Source: Rickettsia typhi (GTDB taxonomy: Bacteria > Pseudomonadota > Alphaproteobacteria > Rickettsiales > UBA1997). Taken from it: 8,949 nucleotides of DNA. How positions within the stretch are numbered: the first letter of the stretch is position 1; every line of letters starts with the position of its first letter. A program made the translations under genes and the position numbers. Shown one piece after another: positions 1 through 8,949 of this stretch. The notes below the pieces were generated by a model. The model was not told where the DNA came from. It searched no databases and saw only the letters and a program-made list of their open reading frames with translations. The stretch lies in contig CAMDAI010000041.1 in NCBI GenBank assembly GCA_945888585.1, positions 1-8,949 on the forward strand, in the 5' to 3' direction.

Positions 1-411
1 GTCACTCGCAGATTGTGGCGCGGTTTCTCGACCATTATAGTAATGAGTTTCTTTAGTTTTAGCATTATAATATAATAAAAATGCACCACCGCCAATACCT
101 GAAGATTGAGATTCCACCACATTTAAAACCATTTGAGCGGCAATTACAGCATCAATAGCATTACCACCTTTTTTTAAAATTTTCTGACCAACAATAGAGG
201 CCATTTCATGAGAAGTTGATATCATATGTTTCTTGCCATTAACCGCAACTAAATCACGAAAACCAGAATAAGCTTCGCCTGTCCAAGTATCATTTGTATT
301 TAAAGCTTTTGGTGTTTTTTTGTGAACAAAAAAATAGTAAGGAGGAATTATCAGTAACGATATGACAAATATAACCAATAAGGAAATTTTGCTGCTGTTT
401 TTAAGCCTCAT
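1..411 (-). CDS. ggt: Gamma-glutamyltransferase, N-terminal part (cut by window edge)
   Basis: Partial gene; 137 codons are present and the frame is open to the window edge. Residues 9-29 form a hydrophobic stretch after a basic start (MRLKNSSK), which looks like an uncleaved signal anchor or signal peptide and puts the enzyme in the periplasm. From about residue 63 the family pattern is clear: MISTSHEMAS, then KKGGNAIDAVIAAQ at 80-93, SQSSGIGGGAF at 101-111 and NGRETAP at 126-132. Arg128 matches the substrate-carboxylate-binding Arg of the E. coli enzyme. This family cleaves gamma-glutamyl bonds of glutathione and similar compounds after autocatalytic processing at a Thr. That Thr and the small subunit lie outside the window, so activity cannot be judged. 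The ATG at 411 is preferred; an in-frame GTG at 420 is possible, and no clear ribosome binding site is seen before either. The gap to the racemase gene upstream is 112 bp. Confidence 0.93.
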   Translation of the reverse strand, partial: MRLKNSSKISLLVIFVISLLIIPPYYFFVHKKTPKALNTNDTWTGEAYSGFRDLVAVNGKKHMISTSHEMASIVGQKILKKGGNAIDAVIAAQMVLNVVESQSSGIGGGAFLLYYNAKTKETHYYNGRETAPQSASD

Positions 412-487
412 AACTAACACAAATTTTGAAAAATTAATAAAGACAATTGAAAAATACCTGAAAAACTCACCCACAATCTAATTTTAA

Positions 488-513
488 GCGATTACAACTC
501 AAATATGAATCGC
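488..513 (-). terminator. Small hairpin after the racemase gene, possible weak terminator
   Basis: GCGATT at 488-493 and AATCGC at 508-513 form a perfect 6-bp inverted repeat with a 14-base loop, starting 11 bases past the racemase stop. The following bases on the minus strand (TTAAAATTAGA) are only modestly T-rich, so this is a poor intrinsic terminator. Chance occurrence is possible. Confidence 0.25.
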
Positions 514-523
514 GACAATACTA

Positions 524-1522
524 TTAAATTTTAACTTTTTTAAAGGAAATTAATTCAGAATATTTTGAATAGGTTTTATCAATTATATTTTTCATTTGCA
601 AGATATTATCCCCTGTTATATCGGAGTTAATGTCAATCTCTCTAACGCATTCCTGCGGCACTTGGAGTTTTCTTTTATTATATTTATAATTATAAATATT
701 AGCTTTTATATCTCTGTATATCTTATCTGAAAAAATATTCCCCTGAGTTAAAATTTTAACATTTTGATTACCATTTTTGATAAAAAAGTTTTTGATTTCA
801 TTTTTATAAAATGGATAGTGGGTACAAAACAAACCAACTACTTCAATCTTTGTAAAATCTTTTCCCATTTGATTTTTAAAAATTTCCATATCATTTGCTA
901 TGACTTCTTCTATTACTTTAATATCTGCTCCATTTTCTATATTTTTTACCCATTGCTGTGGTGAGTAAGTATAAAGTTTTAAATTTTGATTATTTGATTT
1001 AACCATCTCTTTTATTTTACTTTGATAAACATCACTTTTAATTGTTGCCAGCGTTGCAAGTAAAGCAATATGAATATTGTTTTTATCATTAGAATTTGCA
1101 GTTGCTAAATTAACTATTTCTTCAGAACTTTCATCTATCATCGTAATAATATTGAGATTGGGATATTTCTTTTTAAAAAACTTATCCATATTACTATCAT
1201 AAGTGGTTAATGCTGTATTACAGGCAACAACCAAGGTTTTAGTATTGGACAAATTTGCCATATAATTTATGAGATTTTTTGTTAAATTTCTTATCTCATC
1301 TGAACTTTTAATACCATATGGAGAATTTTTGCTATCACCTACATGTTGAAAAATAAATTTAACTTCATATTCAGATTCTAAAGCTTTTAACTTTGATTCT
1401 AATTCTTGCAAAAGATCTAAAGCAAAAATTAAACCACCAGCTCCAGAATCACCAAATGAAATACGATATTCTTTATCTTTACTTAACGTTTCATCATATT
1501 TACTACATTCATTTGCTGGCAT
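524..1522 (-). CDS. murI: MurI-like glutamate racemase (Asp/Glu racemase family), divergent
   Basis: This family interconverts L- and D-glutamate without a cofactor, using two cysteines, and supplies D-Glu for peptidoglycan. The diagnostic motifs are present in order: FGDSGAGG (23-30, matching FDSGVGG), VGDSKNSPYG (61-70), VVACNTA (98-104, catalytic Cys101), IALLATLATIKS (152-163), WVKNIENGAD (191-200), LFCTHYP (231-237, catalytic Cys233 and His235) and a C-terminal ITGDN (302-306). Both catalytic Cys are kept, so an active fold is plausible. At 332 residues it is longer than the usual 260-290, with small insertions and about 15 extra residues before the first motif. That extra N-terminus and a hydrophobic segment encoded just upstream in the same frame suggest the true product may start earlier (see 1523-1586). 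The printed ATG has no visible ribosome binding site. Broader-specificity Asp/Glu racemase activity is an alternative. Lys/Asn content is much higher than in the neighbouring gyrB. Confidence 0.85.
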   Translation of the reverse strand: MPANECSKYDETLSKDKEYRISFGDSGAGGLIFALDLLQELESKLKALESEYEVKFIFQHVGDSKNSPYGIKSSDEIRNLTKNLINYMANLSNTKTLVVACNTALTTYDSNMDKFFKKKYPNLNIITMIDESSEEIVNLATANSNDKNNIHIALLATLATIKSDVYQSKIKEMVKSNNQNLKLYTYSPQQWVKNIENGADIKVIEEVIANDMEIFKNQMGKDFTKIEVVGLFCTHYPFYKNEIKNFFIKNGNQNVKILTQGNIFSDKIYRDIKANIYNYKYNKRKLQVPQECVREIDINSDITGDNILQMKNIIDKTYSKYSELISFKKVKI

Positions 1523-1586
1523 AAGAATTATTGCTGGTAAAAAAACAAAAAATATATCAGAAACGAAATGATTTTTTATTTATCAT
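1523..1586 (-). other. Possible signal peptide of the racemase gene, split by a one-base frameshift
   Basis: In the racemase frame the codons upstream of the ATG at 1522 stay open back to a TAA at 1580-1582 and encode a hydrophobic run, DIFFVFLPAIIL, directly before MPANEC. That frame has no ATG, GTG or TTG there. An ATG at 1586, one frame off, encodes MINKKSFRF and then stops at TGA (1559-1557). Joining the two by removing one base near 1557-1561 gives a classic basic-then-hydrophobic signal peptide. The rest of the 131-bp gap to gyrB shows no clear promoter or terminator. The link is inferred; the open frame and hydrophobicity are seen directly. Confidence 0.4.
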
Positions 1587-1653
1587 GAAAATTATCTTTG
1601 ACAGAATTACCTGATTAAATAGAGATGCCTAATCGATAAACTATTCTTATTTT

Positions 1654-4268
<2,615 letters not shown>

Positions 4269-5462
4269 TTATTTAATTCCAGCTTCTTCAAGTGCATTTT
4301 TATAATCAGAAGATAGCTTAATTCTGTTCATATATTTAATTACGCGACGTTCTTTTTTAGAAAATGTTGTCTTATTATATCCCCCTCTTGTTCCACATTG
4401 AAAATTACGCTCCGTGCCGTCATCACGCAAAATAATACCTTCTGCAGTCGGCTTTATTTGTAACCGAATATATTTGTTGGGATCGGGATCATAAGGATGT
4501 TTTTGATAAAAAATAAAATTACCATTTTTTCGGAGTTGTGCCTTACCAAATAAGTTACACTCATGTCCGTTATAGAATTCGAGATGTATTTTAAAATATA
4601 AGGTATCATCGGTAACTGGTACTAACTCAAGAATATCTTCCGAGGTATATTTTTTTCCATCTATATTGGCATTTTCAAAACGATGTTTATAGACTCCTTC
4701 TACCATAGAAATTACTCTGGTTGCCTCAACAGAATTTTCTACTAAATTTATTTTAGTTTCTTCTTCGGTTAAACGTTTTTCTATAGATGAAATTCTAAGC
4801 TCATATTCTTTGCTCAAACAAGCGCGAATATCTATCTCAGATTCACATTTGGAAATAAGTTCTTCAATCCATTTTTGATCATCTGCCCATGATATATCAG
4901 AATTAGGAAGCGATTGTAACTTAGTATTTTTTCGATCAAATTCAATAAGGCCGGAATCCTCACAAAGAATTTTTCTTGCTTTTCTTGAATCAAGAAAACA
5001 ATCTTCCCATCGATTATGAGGATAGTTTGCCCGTGAATGCAAAAAATAATTTTCAGTAGCATGAACTTCTTTAGTACAAAATTGTTTACAATTTTCACCT
5101 TCCATATTTCCTTTGATAAAAGTCTTTTCTAAAGATTTTTCTAGAGAAAAATGAACAATACATTGCTCATCATTTTTAAAATGTGAAATAAGAAGGCTTT
5201 CTGTGGTTGTATTTGTTGTAAACTTTAATTTACCAGAATTACCACATCTATTACTAGATATTGGCTTTCCAATTTCAAAAGAAAAGTTACAATTTTGTGT
5301 AGCAGAATCACAATCTGATATTTTTAAAATCGCCCCATTAATACCATTTCAATCCTTAACCAAATTTCCCCATTCTCCCTGCCAATCTTTTACATTAACT
5401 TGGGCAAATAAAGGTAGTGGATTTAATAAAAATAATATCAAAAAAAGATGAATTGTGGGCAT
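4269..5462 (-). pseudogene. Secreted LprI-domain (DUF1311-like) protein interrupted by one in-frame TGA
   Basis: From the ATG at 5462 one frame runs 397 codons to TAA at 4269, broken only by TGA at codon 38 (5351-5349). Residues 1-20 are a clear signal peptide (hydrophobic core LFLILFLL, then PLPLFA before QVN), so the product would be periplasmic or secreted. Without readthrough, the first ATG after the TGA is at 5105, leaving a 278-residue fragment lacking the signal and about 80 residues. The middle (about codons 151-230) matches the LprI/DUF1311 pattern: DCFLDSRKARKILCE, then SGLIEFDRKN, DDQKWIEELISKC, ACLSKEYELRI, with paired cysteines. A mycobacterial member, LprI, is a lysozyme inhibitor; that role here is only possible. 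Cys-containing beta-rich segments flank it on both sides. It lies 38 bp behind the phosphatase gene on the same strand, so co-transcription is likely. A sequencing error at the TGA would make this an intact CDS. Confidence 0.75.
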
Positions 5463-5500
5463 GGGGTATACATATATTAATTTCTTACTTTCTCGACTGT

Positions 5501-6595
5501 TTAGATTTTTAGCAATTTTTTAATTTTCCAAAAAATCTCAGTATTTTCATAAATACCAATAAATTGTTCAGCACCAGGACCATAGGCGAAAACTGGAACC
5601 ATTGTTGCCGAGTGACCTTTAGAAGTGAATTTTGGTAAAATCTGACCATGTTCTTCACTCTTGCCTTTTCCATCATCAGTTAAAGCAAATCCTCCAGTTT
5701 CATGATCTGCAGTTACTATTATTAAAGTTTCGGGTGAATTTTTAGCAAATTCCAGAACTTGTCCTAAAACTCGATCAAAATCCAACATTTCTTGTTTAAT
5801 ATATTCCGCATCATTTTCATGGCCACCCCAGTCAATTTGAGAACCTTCAATCATTAAAAAAAATCCTTTTTTATTTTTAGCTAAAATATTTAACGCTTTC
5901 TCAGTTGCCCGAACCGAATAATTACCACGATTATTCTGCATTTTTGGCAAATGATCTGGTGCTAGCATTGCGGCAATTTTTCCTTGATAATCATCAGCAA
6001 AAAGGCTGGTTTCATCAGCATAAACTCTATATTCTTTCTCTTCTAATTTTTTAGTTAAATCTGTTCCATCCTTGCGGTTTTTAAAAAATTTCATTCCGCC
6101 TCCAATAAAAATATCAATATCAGTTTTAAGAAAATCGGCAGCAATTTCTTCATACATTTTACGCGATTTTTGATGAGCAATAAAAGCTGCAGGAGTTGCA
6201 TGAACAATTGATGAAGTGGCAATCATTCCAACTTTTAACCCATTTTCCTTAGATAGTTCCAATATAGTTTTTTTGGAATTTCCTTCAAAGTCAACACCAA
6301 TTGCTCCATTAAAAGTTTTATATCCAGTAGAAAAAGCAGTAGCACCCGCAGCAGAATCAGTTATTTTATCAGTTTTAGAAGAAGTTTTAATTAAACCAAT
6401 ATATTTGAATTTTTCAAAATTAGAGGGATTAGAATTATTAATAACATCATAACTAATTTGACTTAAACCCATTCCATCACCAATTAATAAAATAACATTT
6501 TTTGGGTTTTTAATCTGTAAAATTTTGGCCTGTGCAATATCTTGCGTAAAAATCAAAAATAGAAAAGTACAAACCGATAATAAAAAATTTCTCAT
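5501..6595 (-). CDS. phoA: Alkaline phosphatase, PhoA family, periplasmic
   Basis: Metal-dependent phosphomonoesterase that releases phosphate from organic esters in the periplasm. Residues 1-23 form a signal peptide (MRNFLLSVCTFLFLIF..., probable cleavage after AQA). Catalytic and metal residues are in place: Asp40 (LLIGDGMG), Asp80-Ser81 nucleophile (TDSAAGATAFSTG), Thr134 (HATPAA), Arg145 (SRKMY), Glu250 (MIEGSQIDWGGH, with Asp255 and His259), Asp297-His298 (TADHETGG) and His328 (KGHS). Positions matching E. coli Asp153 and Lys328 are His132 and Trp256, as in Vibrio-type phosphatases, not the E. coli type. At 364 residues it is shorter than many family members, so the large surface (crown) insertions appear absent. 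It is divergent from the PBP gene across 116 bp and is followed after 38 bp by the LprI-like gene. No complete Pho box was found upstream, so phosphate control is not supported by the sequence. Confidence 0.96.
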   Translation of the reverse strand: MRNFLLSVCTFLFLIFTQDIAQAKILQIKNPKNVILLIGDGMGLSQISYDVINNSNPSNFEKFKYIGLIKTSSKTDKITDSAAGATAFSTGYKTFNGAIGVDFEGNSKKTILELSKENGLKVGMIATSSIVHATPAAFIAHQKSRKMYEEIAADFLKTDIDIFIGGGMKFFKNRKDGTDLTKKLEEKEYRVYADETSLFADDYQGKIAAMLAPDHLPKMQNNRGNYSVRATEKALNILAKNKKGFFLMIEGSQIDWGGHENDAEYIKQEMLDFDRVLGQVLEFAKNSPETLIIVTADHETGGFALTDDGKGKSEEHGQILPKFTSKGHSATMVPVFAYGPGAEQFIGIYENTEIFWKIKKLLKI

Positions 6596-6639
6596 ATATC
6601 AAATATAAATGTTATTAGTACCAAAAATATTTTAGCCTA

Positions 6640-6708
6640 TTTTTAAGTAGTAAAATTAGGATATGACTATAAATTCTCAGGAAAATTATAAAAATCACTA
6701 CTTAAAAA
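6640..6708. repeat. 12-bp perfect inverted repeat between phoA and the PBP gene
   Basis: TTTTTAAGTAGT at 6640-6651 and ACTACTTAAAAA at 6697-6708 are exact reverse complements separated by 45 bases. The right arm ends 3 bases before the PBP start codon. In RNA this could fold back and cover the start region; in DNA it could be two operator half-sites in the shared divergent control region. The arms are AT-rich, so chance is not excluded. Confidence 0.5.
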
Positions 6709-6719
6709 GTAATGCTTAA
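6663..6719 (+). CDS. Possible 18-codon leader ORF overlapping the PBP start
   Basis: An ATG at 6663 opens an 18-codon frame (begins MTINSQENY) that stops at 6717-6719, overlapping the PBP start codon at 6712 by 8 bases in another frame. AGGA at 6658-6661 sits only one base before the ATG, too close for a normal ribosome binding site. The overlap would suit translational coupling, but a frame this short can easily arise by chance, and the peptide resembles nothing recognised. Confidence 0.15.
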   Translation: MTINSQENYKNHYLKSNA

Positions 6720-8454
6720 ATTCATCAAACTAGCAATAAAATTCTTTATCGTAATGGCCATTTGGTTTGGTTTAGTTTTGGCAGTGGTTATAATGTATTA
6801 TTACCAAGGTTTGCCAAGCTTAGATGAGTTAGAAGAAAAATCTAATCCAACTATCGAAATTAAATATTCTAATGACAATAAAATTACCACTTTTGGCGAT
6901 TTTTATACTGATCAGGTTACTTATAAACAAATTCCTCAACATTTGGTTGAAGCAGTTGTAGCCACTGAAGATCGTCGTTTTTTTACTCATAACGGGATTG
7001 ATTTTTTAGGTATTTTACGAGCTTCTTATGTTAATTATCGGGCAGGAAAAATTGTTCAGGGAGGCAGTACCATTACTCAACAATTAGCCAAATTGTTATT
7101 TTTAAAATCAGAGCGAACTTACAATAGAAAAATTCAAGAACTACTTTTATCTCAAAAATTAGAAAATACTTTTAGTAAAGAACAAATTATCACTCTCTAT
7201 CTAAATCATGCCTATTTTGGTGCTGGAAATTATGGAATTGCATCTGCCGCTAAATATTATTTTAACAAGCCAGTTTCAAAAATTAGTTTGAATGAATCAG
7301 CGATTTTAACAGGTCTTCTTAAAGCGCCTTCCAGATTATCTCCGATGAATAATAAAGAATTAGCTGAAAATCGTGCCAATCAAGTTTTAAGAAATATGAT
7401 TGATGCTGGTTATATTGAGCGTAAAAATGTTAAAAATTTAGATGGTCAAATCAATTACAAGATGGATAAAATGCAGCGGTTGTATTTTGCAGATTATATT
7501 TTAGGAAATTACGATGGTTTTGTAGATCATGAAATTAAAGGAAATAAAAATATCATTGTAAAAACCACCTTGGATGAAAAAATTCAAAATATTGCTGAAG
7601 ATGAAGTCGATAATTTTACTATCAAAAATAAATTAGGAAAAACTGAACTAGCAGTAATTATCATGTCTAAAGATGGTGCCATTCTAGGCATGATTGGTGG
7701 CAAAAATTATCAGCAAAGTCCTTTTAATCGAGCTGTGAAATCAAGACGCCAATCCGGATCATCTTTTAAAACTTTTGTTTATTTGGCAGCCTTTGAACAA
7801 GGCTTCAAACCAGATGATGTTTTTGAAGATAAAAAAACTAACATTGGGGATTGGAACCCAGAAAATTATAACAAAAAATATTATGGTGAAGTTTCTTTGG
7901 CACATTCTTTTGCTCTTTCACTTAATTCGGTTGCAGTTCAGTTAACTTCTAAATTAAACAAGAAAGCCTTGGGAGAAACTATTGAAAAACTTGGAATCAT
8001 TGATGATCTTGATTTGAATGACCCCACGATAGTACTTGGAACCACTCAGGTTACTCTGCTTGAACTAACTTCAGCCTATATACCAATCGCTAATGGCGGC
8101 AAAGCCATTATTCCTTATGGAATTAAGGAAATTTATAATAATAAAGATAAGATTTTATATGAGCATGAATCTTCCGGACTAGGATCAATTATTGAAGATG
8201 ATAAATTGGAAATGATGAAAAAAATCTTAAGAGGTGTAGTTGAATATGGCACCGGAAAAAATGCCAATGTCGCTTCTGATATTTACGGAAAAACTGGAAC
8301 TAGCCAACAATCACGTGATGCTTGGTTTATTGGTTTTAATGATGATTATATCATTGGAGTTTGGATTGGAAATGATGATAATTCTCCAACCAATAAAATT
8401 ACTGGCGGAACTTTACCGGCAACTCTTTTTGGAAATATAATTAAGCGATTATAG
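6712..8454 (+). CDS. Bifunctional class A penicillin-binding protein (GT51 glycosyltransferase plus transpeptidase)
   Basis: Polymerises lipid II into glycan strands and crosslinks them, anchored in the inner membrane. A membrane helix spans about residues 9-31. The GT51 domain shows all five motifs: ATEDRRFFTHNGID (84-97, catalytic Glu86), GGSTITQQLAK (117-127), RKIQELLLSQKLE (139-151), EQIITLYLN...GAGNYG (157-175, second Glu157) and NESAILTGLLKAPS (194-207). The transpeptidase domain has SxxK at Ser350-Lys353 (QSGSSFK), SxN at 403-405 (SLN) and KTGTS at 527-531. Both activities should therefore be intact. At 580 residues it is compact: there is little room for the OB-like insert of PBP1A or a large C-terminal tail, so it resembles the short PBP1-type proteins. 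The ATG at 6712 fits the membrane segment, but no good ribosome binding site precedes it. Retention of a bifunctional PBP argues that this organism makes real peptidoglycan. Confidence 0.96.
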   Translation: MLKFIKLAIKFFIVMAIWFGLVLAVVIMYYYQGLPSLDELEEKSNPTIEIKYSNDNKITTFGDFYTDQVTYKQIPQHLVEAVVATEDRRFFTHNGIDFLGILRASYVNYRAGKIVQGGSTITQQLAKLLFLKSERTYNRKIQELLLSQKLENTFSKEQIITLYLNHAYFGAGNYGIASAAKYYFNKPVSKISLNESAILTGLLKAPSRLSPMNNKELAENRANQVLRNMIDAGYIERKNVKNLDGQINYKMDKMQRLYFADYILGNYDGFVDHEIKGNKNIIVKTTLDEKIQNIAEDEVDNFTIKNKLGKTELAVIIMSKDGAILGMIGGKNYQQSPFNRAVKSRRQSGSSFKTFVYLAAFEQGFKPDDVFEDKKTNIGDWNPENYNKKYYGEVSLAHSFALSLNSVAVQLTSKLNKKALGETIEKLGIIDDLDLNDPTIVLGTTQVTLLELTSAYIPIANGGKAIIPYGIKEIYNNKDKILYEHESSGLGSIIEDDKLEMMKKILRGVVEYGTGKNANVASDIYGKTGTSQQSRDAWFIGFNDDYIIGVWIGNDDNSPTNKITGGTLPATLFGNIIKRL

Positions 8455-8482
8455 CTATTAAAATAGGAACTTATTTTAGTTC
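8455..8482. terminator. Two small hairpins in the convergent gap
   Basis: Right after the PBP stop codon, CTATT (8455-8459) and AATAG (8462-8466) form a short palindrome. GAACT (8467-8471) and AGTTC (8478-8482) form a second stem that spans the stop codon of the LamG gene. Both arms are 5 bp and no long T-run follows in either direction, so a two-way terminator is only a possibility suggested by the convergent layout. Confidence 0.25.
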
Positions 8483-8949
8483 AATTTAATCTTCCATTTG
8501 GTTGATAAATAAAGCTCTACATCAGATCTTTCAGCATCGCTTAAAGCACGATTAAACATAATTATTTCACCAATATAGCCTTGATAATAGTTTGTAGTCA
8601 TTCTTCCAATTGCAGAACCAGTATTACTAACTAAACTGGCTGAGTTAACTGTAGGATCAGCGGTAGTAGAAAAAGAAGTACCATTTTGATAATATTTTTT
8701 ACCATTAGCAACATCTTGGATAAAAACATGAATCTTAGCATCATAGTCAATGTAAGTGGCAGTTGTAGAAGTATAACCATTACCATATTGATTGTGAGCT
8801 ATAGAAGCATTGGTTTTATAACCTAAATACAAATTAGAATTAGTTGCAGTAGAAGTGCCACCAATAAAATAATTATTAGATTTATTGCTACTTCTTTTTT
8901 CTACTACAAAAATTGTATAATTACTTCCAATTAAATCGGAACCATTAAA
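8476..8949 (-). CDS. LamG-like (concanavalin A-fold) domain protein, C-terminal part (cut by window edge)
   Basis: The frame is open to the right edge, giving 157 residues ending at TAA in 8478-8476; the N-terminus lies outside. The last part carries the ending typical of LamG/Laminin_G_3-type jelly-roll domains: GYIGEIIMFNRALSDAER followed by VELYLSTKWKIKLN. Before it are the usual beta-strand alternation and many Asn, Ser, Thr and Gly residues, with no cysteine. Such domains bind carbohydrate or protein and commonly sit at the end of large exported proteins of Gram-negative bacteria; that this one is surface-exposed is inferred. It could not be linked to a named protein. A TTG at 8832 is inside the domain and is not a credible start. 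It converges on the PBP gene with a 21-bp gap. Confidence 0.8.
   Translation of the reverse strand, partial: FNGSDLIGSNYTIFVVEKRSSNKSNNYFIGGTSTATNSNLYLGYKTNASIAHNQYGNGYTSTTATYIDYDAKIHVFIQDVANGKKYYQNGTSFSTTADPTVNSASLVSNTGSAIGRMTTNYYQGYIGEIIMFNRALSDAERSDVELYLSTKWKIKLN

Noticed and set aside
764..964. Plus-strand open frame rich in Phe, Ile and Tyr
   Set aside because: It is antisense to the Lys/Asn-rich racemase gene, which produces such frames automatically.
4832..5098. Open frame of 88 codons on the minus strand
   Set aside because: It overlaps the LprI-like frame in another register, and the LprI-like frame carries the family motifs.
5349..5351. TGA as selenocysteine codon or as Trp in an altered code
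   Set aside because: No obvious stem-loop follows the codon, the position is not a catalytic Cys site, and no other gene here uses TGA internally; a nonsense mutation or error is simpler.
5203..5451. Plus-strand open frame of 82 codons
   Set aside because: It is antisense to the 5' part of the LprI-like gene, whose signal peptide and cysteine pattern explain the region better.
6216..6452. Plus-strand open frame of 78 codons
   Set aside because: It is antisense to the active-site region of the alkaline phosphatase.
6662..6671. Pho-box half-site (TAGTCATA on the minus strand) upstream of phoA
   Set aside because: Only one half-site with 6 of 8 matches; the second half 11 bases on is absent.
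8240..8440. Plus-strand open frame of 66 codons
   Set aside because: It lies in another register within the transpeptidase part of the PBP gene.

Overview
The window is AT-rich and densely coded. It reads as chromosomal sequence of an alphaproteobacterium: the GyrB protein has the long Gram-negative layout and the [12 protein letters not shown]...ALKVVNLDV type of ending seen in that class. The heavy Lys/Asn/Ile content of the other genes fits a low-GC lineage, perhaps host-associated. The lineage is inferred from one marker gene and is not certain. No tRNA, rRNA, CRISPR array or insertion sequence was seen.

Layout. Reading leftwards (minus strand) from about 6.6 kb to position 1 are: an alkaline phosphatase (6595-5501); a secreted LprI-domain protein whose frame is interrupted by one in-frame TGA (5462-4269); DNA gyrase subunit B (4092-1654); a divergent MurI-type glutamate racemase homologue (1522-524) preceded by what looks like a frame-shifted signal peptide; and the first 137 codons of a gamma-glutamyltransferase that runs off the left edge (411-1). 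On the plus strand, divergent from the phosphatase, is a compact bifunctional class A penicillin-binding protein (6712-8454). It converges on the C-terminal part of a LamG-like surface protein that runs off the right edge (8949-8476, minus).

Functional theme. Apart from gyrB, all genes concern the cell envelope or periplasm: D-glutamate supply (racemase), glycan polymerisation and crosslinking (PBP), a possible lysozyme-inhibitor-like secreted protein, and periplasmic scavenging (phosphatase, gamma-glutamyltransferase). They do not form one clear operon. Only the phosphatase and the LprI-like gene are close enough (38 bp, same strand) to suggest co-transcription.

Most worth checking: the single TGA inside an otherwise complete 397-codon secreted protein; the one-base frame break in front of the racemase; a natural Asn in the GyrB EGDSAGG motif; and a 12-bp perfect inverted repeat plus an 18-codon leader ORF just before the PBP start. 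No strong case for a wholly new system was found.
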